This document shows, piece by piece, positions 8,040-14,693 of a DNA stretch of 64,000 nucleotides. The notes beneath the pieces are model-generated. The model made no database searches. It saw only the letters and a program-made list of their open reading frames with translations, and was not told where the DNA came from. This DNA is from Flaviflagellibacter deserti. GTDB taxonomy: Bacteria; Pseudomonadota; Alphaproteobacteria; Rhizobiales; Methylopilaceae. How positions within the stretch are numbered: position 1 is the stretch's first letter; each line of letters starts with the position of its first letter. The stretch covers positions 496,001-560,000 of the forward strand of contig NZ_JBHSJF010000006.1 in assembly GCF_042652085.1 (NCBI RefSeq), given 5' to 3'. A program made the translations under genes and the position numbers.

Positions 8040-9410
8040 ATGCCTGCCCGCGTCCTGGTGGTTGACGATGTCCTGGCGAATGTCAGGCTGCTGGAGGCGC
8101 GACTGACCGCGGAATATTTCGAGGTCATCACCGCGATGAACGGGCATGAGGCGCTTGACGCCTGCGTCCGGTCTCAGTGCGACATCGTCCTGCTCGACGT
8201 GATGATGCCCGGCATGGACGGCTTCGAGGTCTGTCGCCGGCTCAAGGAAGACCCGGCGACGCATCACATCCCGATCGTCATCCTGACCGCGCTCGACCAG
8301 CCGGCCGACCGCGTGCGCGGCCTGGAAGCCGGCGCCGACGATTTCCTCACCAAGCCTGTCTCGGACGTCGCCCTGTTTGCCCGTGTTCGCAGCCTGACCC
8401 GGCTGAAGATGATGACGGACGAGCTGCGCATGCGCGCGGTGTCCGGTCATCAGGTCGGCATGGGCGCAGTGTCGATAGAGACGATCCTCGACAACGGGCT
8501 GAACGGCAAAATCCTGGTCGTCGACGACCGCGCGGCCTCCTACGAGCGCATCCAGACGGCCCTGCGGGACACCCATAAGGTCGAAATCGAGACTTCACCG
8601 CAGGAGGCTCTGTTCCGGGCGTCGGAGGCCGATTACGACCTGATGATCGTGAGCCTCGGCTTCGACGAGTTCGATGCGCTACGTCTCTGCAGCCAGGTCC
8701 GTTCGCTGGAGCGTACACGCAACCTGCCGCTGCTGATCGTCTCCGAGCCTGAGGAGACCGCGCGAGTGCTGCGCGGACTGGATCTCGGTGTGAACGATTA
8801 TCTGGTTCGGCCCCTCGACAAGAACGAGATCGTGGCGCGAGTGGCGACGCAGGTCCGCCGCAAGCGCTATGCCGACCGCCTGCGCATGAACGTGCTGCAG
8901 AGCATGGAACTGGCGCTGACCGATCCGCTGACCGGGCTCCACAATCGCCGCTATATGGAAACCCATATCGAGACGCTGCTGGAGCAGGCGGCGAGCCGCG
9001 AGAAGCCGCTCGGCGTGGTCATGGTCGACATCGATTTCTTCAAGCCGATCAACGACAATTACGGCCACGACGCCGGCGACGAAGTGCTGCGTGAATTCGC
9101 GGTGCGCGTCAGGGCGAGCGTGCGTGGCATCGATCTCGCCTGCCGGTTCGGCGGCGAGGAATTCGTGATCGTGATGCCGGATACCGATCTGGCGACCGCG
9201 CAGATGGTCGGCGAGCGGCTTCGCAAGAAGATCGCCTCGACGCCGTTCTCCATCAATCACGGCCAGAACCAGCTCGACGTGACGATTTCCGTCGGCATCG
9301 CGATGCGCGAGAATGGGGACACGGGAGATACCGTGCTGAAGCGCGCAGATCAGGCGCTTTATCGCGCGAAGCGCAGCGGTAGAAACCGGGTGGAATGCGA
9401 CGCGGCCTGA
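8040..9410 (+). CDS. pleD: PleD diguanylate cyclase response regulator
   Basis: A 456-residue REC-REC-GGDEF protein making cyclic di-GMP to drive polar differentiation. REC1 has phospho-acceptor D53 (IVLLDVMMPGMDGF) and K105. REC2 (about 156-275) is a degenerate adaptor: the acceptor Asp is replaced (YDLMIVSLGFDEFD) and the Lys is Arg (YLVRPLD), as expected for PleD. The cyclase domain has DPLTGLHNRR and the active-site GGEEF (371-375), with an RxxD product-inhibition site (RGID, 362-365). Preceded by the purine-rich AGAAGAGAGAAGAGCC. Second gene of the divK operon. Confidence 0.97.
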   Translation: MPARVLVVDDVLANVRLLEARLTAEYFEVITAMNGHEALDACVRSQCDIVLLDVMMPGMDGFEVCRRLKEDPATHHIPIVILTALDQPADRVRGLEAGADDFLTKPVSDVALFARVRSLTRLKMMTDELRMRAVSGHQVGMGAVSIETILDNGLNGKILVVDDRAASYERIQTALRDTHKVEIETSPQEALFRASEADYDLMIVSLGFDEFDALRLCSQVRSLERTRNLPLLIVSEPEETARVLRGLDLGVNDYLVRPLDKNEIVARVATQVRRKRYADRLRMNVLQSMELALTDPLTGLHNRRYMETHIETLLEQAASREKPLGVVMVDIDFFKPINDNYGHDAGDEVLREFAVRVRASVRGIDLACRFGGEEFVIVMPDTDLATAQMVGERLRKKIASTPFSINHGQNQLDVTISVGIAMRENGDTGDTVLKRADQALYRAKRSGRNRVECDAA

Positions 9411-9489
9411 GAAAGGCGAGCGTTGGTAACCACGAAAAGTAAGATTAAATTTTTAGGTTTATTTCACGGACCTGAGGTCCTCGCGCTGA

Positions 9490-9519
9490 TTCACATTGCG
9501 CGTAGTGAGACGGACTATA
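9490..9519 (+). promoter_or_regulatory. Candidate sigma-70-type promoter in the pleD-rpmG gap
   Basis: TTCACA (9490-9495) and ACTATA (9514-9519) are separated by 18 bp in a locally AT-richer stretch that begins about 20 bp after pleD. It would fire toward the three hairpins described for 9520-9725. This is pattern matching only. Confidence 0.3.
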
Positions 9520-9725
9520 GGTTGTGAACCAGACGCGCCAAACGACCTACAGTCGGGCGGCCAACGTTGGTTTCACGATCCAGGTCCGCCGCATCTCCTG
9601 TGTCGTGAAGCCGGTCGGCGGGGACGGTCTTGTGGCCTCAAACAAGAGGCCGTCCCCGTCCGGCCACAGCGACGATTCCATTGGGTCAAAACAAAAGGGC
9701 CGGTGCTCAGCACCGGCCCTTTTTG
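9520..9725 (+). ncRNA. Candidate structured small RNA between pleD and rpmG
   Basis: No convincing coding frame exists here, but three hairpins follow in order. Hairpin 1 (9569-9612) pairs TTCACGA with TCGTGAA, flanked by GG/CC. Hairpin 2 (9620-9657) pairs GGGGAC with GTCCCC and GGCCTC with GAGGCC around the loop AAACAA, with a one-sided 8-nt bulge. The third is a textbook terminator (9696-9725). With the promoter-like site at 9490-9519 the transcript would be about 200 nt. I do not recognise a known family (not SRP RNA, tmRNA or a clear 6S RNA). Confidence 0.35.
9693..9725. terminator. Bidirectional intrinsic terminator
   Basis: AGGGCCGGTG-CTCAG-CACCGGCCCT forms a 10-bp GC-rich stem (9696-9720) flanked by an A tract on the left and TTTTTGATTTTT on the right. 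It serves rpmG on the minus strand and any plus-strand transcript from pleD or the candidate small RNA. Confidence 0.85.
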
Positions 9726-9748
9726 ATTTTTGCGCTATCGCGCCGAGA

Positions 9749-9916
9749 TCACTTGATCTTGGCTTCGCGGAACTCGACGTGCTTGCGAGCCACGGGATCG
9801 TACTTCTTCTGCACGAGCTTCTCGGTCATCGTGCGAGCGTTCTTCTTGGTGACGTAGAAGAAACCCGTGTCAGCCGAGCTCACGAGCTTGATCTTCACCA
9901 TCGCGGCCTTGGCCAT
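9749..9916 (-). CDS. rpmG: 50S ribosomal protein L33
   Basis: A 55-residue large-subunit protein with the alphaproteobacterial L33 signature: MAKAAMVKIKLVSS, the strand TGFFYVTKKN and the end KYDPVARKHVEFREAKIK. It lacks the zinc-binding Cys pairs of the C+ paralogue. Start 9916 gives the family N-terminus and length; the upstream in-frame ATG would add six residues that homologues lack. A promoter-like site lies at 9971-9998 and a terminator at 9693-9725, so it is probably a single-gene transcript. Confidence 0.95.
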   Translation of the reverse strand: MAKAAMVKIKLVSSADTGFFYVTKKNARTMTEKLVQKKYDPVARKHVEFREAKIK

Positions 9917-9970
9917 CGGGGTAACCTTTTTCAATCGCGCGCGATGCGCGCAGGGAAATTGGAAGGGCGC

Positions 9971-9998
9971 AACCTACTCATCGCGCCGGACAAGTCAA
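9971..9998 (-). promoter_or_regulatory. Candidate rpmG promoter
   Basis: On the minus strand TTGACT (9998-9993) and TAGGTT (9976-9971) are separated by 16 bp, a good match to strong alphaproteobacterial housekeeping promoters. The element lies over the 3' end of the MFS gene, about 55 bp upstream of the rpmG start. Confidence 0.5.
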
Positions 9999-11191
9999 GG
10001 ATTCTCGCCGACGGCCTCCGGGTCGATCGTATCCGCGCGTCGTTTCGTCAGCCGCATGGCGACGATCACAACATAGAGCGCGAACAGGAGCGCGATGGTG
10101 ATCGGCAGACCGTGCGGATTCCAGAGATCGAGACCGACGCCCATCAGGGGCGGGCCGGCAAGAATGCCGAGGCTGTAGAGCATGATGAAAGTGGCGTTGG
10201 CGCCGGCGAGCTGGGCGCCGCGGAACTGTGCGCCGAGATGCGCCAGACCGACGGTGTAGAGGCCGGCGACCAGGCCACCCCAGATCGCGACGATCGGGAA
10301 CAGTATCTCCGTGCGATGGGCGACGAAGGGCATGAGGGATGCGCCGATCAGGCCGATAATGCCAAGGATCAGCAGCAGCTTGCGGCGGTCGACCTTGTCG
10401 CTGATCAGGCCGAGCGGGATCTGCACCAGCACGTTGCCGAGCGCGAGGATCGAGACGAGGAGTGCCGCCGCGACGTCGCCATAGCCCATGCGGAGGCCGT
10501 AGAGCGGCAGGAAGCTCATGCCGCCGGTCTCGACCGCGCCGAAGACGAAAGCGGCCGCAATGGCCGACGGAGCGGCCAGAAGATAGACCATGATGTTGCT
10601 GTGGCCGGCGCCTTCGATCTTCGGTGCGAGGCCATGCGCGAAGGCGACCGGGATCGCACCGCCGATGAAGAGCGCGGCGCCGATGGCGTAGGGCAGGATC
10701 GACGAGCGGTCGACCATCGCCAGCACGGTCGGGCCGGCGGCGAAGCCGAGCGACAGCACGGTCGCGTAGATGCCCATGACCAGGCCGCGCGATTTTTCCG
10801 GTGCGGCGGCGTTGATCCAGAATTCCGACAGGACGAACAGGACCGCCAGCGAGGCGCCCATCAGGAAGCGCAGCGGGAACCAGAGCCAGAGCGGTTTCGC
10901 GTACCAGAAGCCGATGAAGCTCGCAGCGCCGAGAACCAGCGCGAAGATCAACAGACCGCGCACACCGAGCCTGGCGGCGGCCTGTGGGATGAACGGCGCG
11001 ACGACGATCGTGGCGATGCCAGCCATTGCGGTATTGATGCCGATCATCGTGCCCGACACGCCGCGCGCTTCCAGCGCGAAGGCGAGCAGCGGCACGGACA
11101 GGCTGAGGCCGATGCCGACGACGGCCACGCACGCGATCGCAGCCGCGATGGCCTGCACCTGCCGGCGCCTGTCGTTCTCGAACACACTCAT
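9995..11191 (-). CDS. MFS transporter (YcaD-like)
   Basis: A 398-residue inner-membrane protein with about 12 hydrophobic helices and the two-half layout of the major facilitator superfamily. Motif-A-like loops are visible after helix 2 (FIPQAAARLGVR) and between the halves (GLISDKVDRRKLLL). The helix LSEFWINAAAPEKSRGLVMGIYATVLSLGFAAGP resembles the YcaD/YfkF-type subfamily. The substrate cannot be predicted. It follows the NUDIX gene by 16 nt on the same strand and may be the tail of the topA-rnr run. Confidence 0.85.
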   Translation of the reverse strand: MSVFENDRRRQVQAIAAAIACVAVVGIGLSLSVPLLAFALEARGVSGTMIGINTAMAGIATIVVAPFIPQAAARLGVRGLLIFALVLGAASFIGFWYAKPLWLWFPLRFLMGASLAVLFVLSEFWINAAAPEKSRGLVMGIYATVLSLGFAAGPTVLAMVDRSSILPYAIGAALFIGGAIPVAFAHGLAPKIEGAGHSNIMVYLLAAPSAIAAAFVFGAVETGGMSFLPLYGLRMGYGDVAAALLVSILALGNVLVQIPLGLISDKVDRRKLLLILGIIGLIGASLMPFVAHRTEILFPIVAIWGGLVAGLYTVGLAHLGAQFRGAQLAGANATFIMLYSLGILAGPPLMGVGLDLWNPHGLPITIALLFALYVVIVAMRLTKRRADTIDPEAVGENP

Positions 11192-11207
11192 CTGGAGAAA
11201 CTAAACC

Positions 11208-11954
11208 CTAAATCTCATCGCGGACGATGACCCCGTTGCGGGGCCTGAGGAAGGGAACGGGGATGTCCCGGTCGATTCCGGCGTGAATACGCTGATCGAG
11301 TTCCGAAAGTATGACACGCGTGATCTGGTGCAGCGGCATATCCACGGTCTCGGCGATCGTCACCCATTTGAGGTCGACGAGTTCAGCGTCGTCATGAACT
11401 AATCCGTCAATCATGTGAATGACACGTGACGCATCGGCCGCGAAGAAGCGGGTGTCGAAGCGGCGCGGCAGACCGGGCGGCGTGATCGAGCGCGCCACGA
11501 GCCAGATGTCCGACAGTGACGGCGCGATGCCGTTCTCGCCGAAATCCTTCCAGTCCGGCGCGGTCGGAACGACATCCGAGTGTTCTCCGAGCAGGAGGCC
11601 GGTTTCTTCCGCAAGCTCGCGGATCGCCGCCAGCGCATAGGCGCGGGCGCGGGTCACGGACGGGCGGGCGATCGCGGTCATCAAGCGCCGCTCGACATGG
11701 GCGGGCAGGGCGCCCACGGCCGGAGCGCGGCCGTCACTGGCTTCGACGCGGCCGCCAGGGAAAACGTAGACGCCCGGCATGAAGGCAAGGCCGGGATGGC
11801 GTTGGCCCAACAGAATCTTCGGCTCGGGGCCGGAGCGGTCGAGCAGGATGATCGTCGCCGCGTCGCGCGGCTTGCGCTGGGAAGGGTGGGGAGCGGGACG
11901 GGGCGCGTCGGCCAAGCCAGGATTCCAATCCAGCACGGTACCGATGGGCTTCAC
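11208..11954 (-). CDS. NUDIX hydrolase with split Nudix box
   Basis: A 248-residue pyrophosphohydrolase. The Nudix box is divided: G67-G-R-V-E71 is separated from R112-E-L-A-E-E-T-G119 by about 40 residues, whereas the classical box is 23 residues long. This arrangement is known in the larger NUDT19-like family, whose members act on CoA derivatives; that substrate is only suggested. The start ATG overlaps the stop of the DUF983 gene by 4 bp (ATGA). The family regularly follows rnr and DUF983 in Hyphomicrobiales. Confidence 0.88.
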   Translation of the reverse strand: MKPIGTVLDWNPGLADAPRPAPHPSQRKPRDAATIILLDRSGPEPKILLGQRHPGLAFMPGVYVFPGGRVEASDGRAPAVGALPAHVERRLMTAIARPSVTRARAYALAAIRELAEETGLLLGEHSDVVPTAPDWKDFGENGIAPSLSDIWLVARSITPPGLPRRFDTRFFAADASRVIHMIDGLVHDDAELVDLKWVTIAETVDMPLHQITRVILSELDQRIHAGIDRDIPVPFLRPRNGVIVRDEI

Positions 11955-12388
11955 TCGCCCCTCGCTGCTTCAGCGTCGCGCGGGCTCTCCAGTGCCTCGG
12001 GCGAGTTCGGGTCGAACCCGTGCATTCTCAGCGCCCACTGAATACCAATCAGCGTGCCCTTGATGTTGGGAAGCATGGCTAAGGACATCACGATCGTCAG
12101 CGGAATCCAGAGCACGACATGGACCCAGAGTTCCGGGTGATAGGCCTTTTCGACGAAAAGCATGCCGCCGACGATGATGTGGCCGACAATGGTGATGACG
12201 ACGTAGGGCGGCGCGTCGTCCGCGCGGTGGTGGTAGAGCGCCTCGTGACAGACCGGGCAGTAATTGTTGACTGTCAGGAAGGCGCGGAACATCCGGCCCT
12301 CGCCGCATTTCGGACAGCGAAGACGCAAACCGCGTAGCGCGGCAGTGGTGATATCGCGCTCGGGGACCGTCGCGACCGGAGTGCTCAT
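11951..12388 (-). CDS. DUF983 family membrane protein
   Basis: A 145-residue protein with an N-terminal zinc-ribbon-like part (C-P-K-C at 25-28 and C-P-V-C at 44-47), then two transmembrane segments (YVVITIVGHIIVGGMLFV and VVLWIPLTIVMSLAMLPNI). It matches DUF983, whose members lie beside rnr or cytochrome oxidase genes; function unknown. Coupled on both sides by ATGA overlaps with rnr and the NUDIX gene. Confidence 0.88.
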   Translation of the reverse strand: MSTPVATVPERDITTAALRGLRLRCPKCGEGRMFRAFLTVNNYCPVCHEALYHHRADDAPPYVVITIVGHIIVGGMLFVEKAYHPELWVHVVLWIPLTIVMSLAMLPNIKGTLIGIQWALRMHGFDPNSPEALESPRDAEAARGE

Positions 12389-14682
12389 CGGCGTCTGGGT
12401 GTCCTGTGCTTCGGCTTCGGACCCGGCCGCTGGGCGGCGCGGGTGCGCCTGAGCCCGCGCTTGCCGCGGCCCGGCGCCTTCATTCGACGCCCCTCACTTA
12501 GGACCTCGAAGCGCAAAGCGCCAGCAACCGGAATGGCCTCGACAAGCTTCACCTCAACCTCGTCGCCGAGCTGATAGGCCTCGCCGGTGCGTTCGCCGAT
12601 CAGCGCATGCTGCTGTTCATCGTGGACGAAATAGTCTGAACCGAGCGTGGAGGCGGGGACGAAGCCGGATGCCCCGGTATCGAACAGGCTGACGAAGAGG
12701 CCCGAACGGGTGACGCCAGAGACCTTGCCCTGGAACGTGGCGCCGATCTTCTCCGCCATGTGATGGGCGATCAGGCGATCGACCGTTTCGCGCTCGGCGG
12801 CCATCGCGCGACGCTCGGCGGCGGAAATGGCAGCGCCGATCTCGGCCATGATTTCGTTGGTGAAATGCTCTGGCAGGCCGTCTTCGCCGAGGCCGAGCGA
12901 GCGGATCAGCGCGCGGTGGACGATGAGGTCCGCATAGCGGCGGATCGGCGAGGTGAAATGCGCATAGCGGCGGAGATTGAGGCCGAAATGGCCGTAGTTA
13001 TCAGCGGCGTATTCGGCCTGCGCCTGCGAGCGCAGCACGACCTCGTTGACGATCTGGGCGTGTTCGGTGCCCTCCACGCGCTTGAGGATACGATTGAAGT
13101 GCTCGGGCTTCAGGTTCTCGCTTTCGGCGAGCTTGATCTCGAGGCTTTCGAGGAATTCGCGAAGCGCCGCCAGCTTCTCCATGGACGGTGCATCGTGGAC
13201 GCGGAAGACGAGCGGGATCTTTTTCTGCGTCAGTGTCTCGGCGGCCGCGACATTGGCGAGAATCATGAACTCCTCGATCAACCGGTGGGCGTCGAGGCGG
13301 GGCGGGACGATGACGCGGTCGACCGCGCCCTCGGCGTCAAGCTGGATCTTGCGTTCGGGCAGGTCGAGGTCGAGCGGGCCGCGCTCGTCGCGCGCCTTCT
13401 TGACCGTCGCATAGGCAGCCCAGAGCGGCTTCAAGACCGGTTCGAGGATCGGGCCGGTGATGTCGTCGGTACGCCCGTCGATCGCCGCCTGTGCCTGTTG
13501 GTAGGCGAGCTTTGCGGCCGACTTCATCATCACACGGTGGAAGGTGTGGCTCTTCTTGCGCCCGTCCTTGCCGATGACGAGGCGCACAGCCATGGCCGGG
13601 CGGTCTTCGAGCGGCCGAAGCGAGCAGAGATCGTTCGAGATGCGTTCGGGCAGCATCGGCACGACGCGGTCCGGGAAATAGACCGAATTGCCCCGGTTCA
13701 GCGCCTCGCGGTCGAGCGCGGAGCCCGGTTTGATGTAGGCCGCGACGTCAGCGATGGCGACTGTGACGATAAAGCCGCCTTCGTTGGATTCGCTGGTGTC
13801 CGGCTCGGCGTGGACGGCGTCGTCGTGGTCCTTGGCGTCGGCCGGGTCGATGGTGACGAGTGGCAGCTTGCGCCAGTCCTCGCGGCCCTTGAGCGTCGCC
13901 GGCTGGGCGGCGTCGGCCTCGGCCAGGACGTCCTTGGGAAAGACGTGGGGGATATTGTGGGTGTGGATGGCGACGAGGCTGATCGCCTTCTCGCTATTCA
14001 GCGAGCCGAGCTTCTCGCGGACGCGGGCCGAGGGCGCGCCGTAGCGGCCCTGCTTGATGATATCGACGGAAACGAGGTCGCCGTTCTTGGCGCCGCCTTC
14101 CTCGCCGGGTGCGACGTCGAGCGGGCGGCCGAGCTTCTTCTTGTCGACCGACTCGACCCAGCCGCCTCCGCCCTGCTTGGCGTGGAAGATGCCGAGCTGG
14201 CGCTGGCTTTCTCGCGATAGCACCTTGATGACGCGGCCGACATGGCCGGGACCTTCGTCGTCGTGGCTCTTTTCGGTGCGGAGCAGTGCGCGGTCGCCGA
14301 CGGACGGCGCGAATTCCGGCTTGCCTCGGCCGCGGCGCGGAAGCTCGATGAGGATTTTCGGAGCCGGGCCGAGTTCTTCCTCGTCCCAATCGGCCGGGAC
14401 GGCGACGAGTTCGCCGTCGGTCGTGCGGCTCGTGATGTCTGCGAGGACGACGGGCGGCATCTGGCCCGGCTTGTGAACGCGGCCGCGATGGCGGTCGATC
14501 GAGCCCTCGTTCTCCAGCTCCTTCAGCATCGCCTTGAGGGCGATCTTCGCCGCCCCGCCGCGGATGCCGAAGGCGCGGCCAATATCACGCTTGCCGACCT
14601 TGCCAGACTGCTCAGCGATGAAGGCCGCGACTTCCTCTTTGGAAGGAACGCCGCTTGGCCGGGGCTTTTTCGGTAACGCCAA
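12385..14682 (-). CDS. rnr: Ribonuclease R
   Basis: A 765-residue 3'-5' exoribonuclease of the RNB family that degrades structured RNA. Order: N-terminal winged helix (15-70), cold-shock/OB segments, the RNB catalytic domain with IDPADAKDHDDA (278-289) supplying the metal-binding aspartates, a C-terminal S1 domain (GKVSGVTRSGLFVSLFDTG) and a basic Arg/Lys/Pro-rich tail. Length fits the family. It lies 11 nt after topA and overlaps DUF983 by 4 bp. Confidence 0.96.
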   Translation of the reverse strand: MALPKKPRPSGVPSKEEVAAFIAEQSGKVGKRDIGRAFGIRGGAAKIALKAMLKELENEGSIDRHRGRVHKPGQMPPVVLADITSRTTDGELVAVPADWDEEELGPAPKILIELPRRGRGKPEFAPSVGDRALLRTEKSHDDEGPGHVGRVIKVLSRESQRQLGIFHAKQGGGGWVESVDKKKLGRPLDVAPGEEGGAKNGDLVSVDIIKQGRYGAPSARVREKLGSLNSEKAISLVAIHTHNIPHVFPKDVLAEADAAQPATLKGREDWRKLPLVTIDPADAKDHDDAVHAEPDTSESNEGGFIVTVAIADVAAYIKPGSALDREALNRGNSVYFPDRVVPMLPERISNDLCSLRPLEDRPAMAVRLVIGKDGRKKSHTFHRVMMKSAAKLAYQQAQAAIDGRTDDITGPILEPVLKPLWAAYATVKKARDERGPLDLDLPERKIQLDAEGAVDRVIVPPRLDAHRLIEEFMILANVAAAETLTQKKIPLVFRVHDAPSMEKLAALREFLESLEIKLAESENLKPEHFNRILKRVEGTEHAQIVNEVVLRSQAQAEYAADNYGHFGLNLRRYAHFTSPIRRYADLIVHRALIRSLGLGEDGLPEHFTNEIMAEIGAAISAAERRAMAAERETVDRLIAHHMAEKIGATFQGKVSGVTRSGLFVSLFDTGASGFVPASTLGSDYFVHDEQQHALIGERTGEAYQLGDEVEVKLVEAIPVAGALRFEVLSEGRRMKAPGRGKRGLRRTRAAQRPGPKPKHRTPRRR

Positions 14683-14693
14683 AGGGTGGTCCG

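Noticed and set aside
9496..9726. A 76-codon plus-strand frame in the pleD-rpmG gap
   Set aside because: No supported start, composition dominated by Arg/Gly/Pro, and it ends within the terminator; structured RNA explains the sequence better.
9524..11230. A 568-codon plus-strand reading frame across the rpmG-MFS region
   Set aside because: It covers the noncoding gap, rpmG and the MFS gene in antisense; its Glu/Arg/Asp/His-rich composition is the typical shadow of a membrane protein gene.
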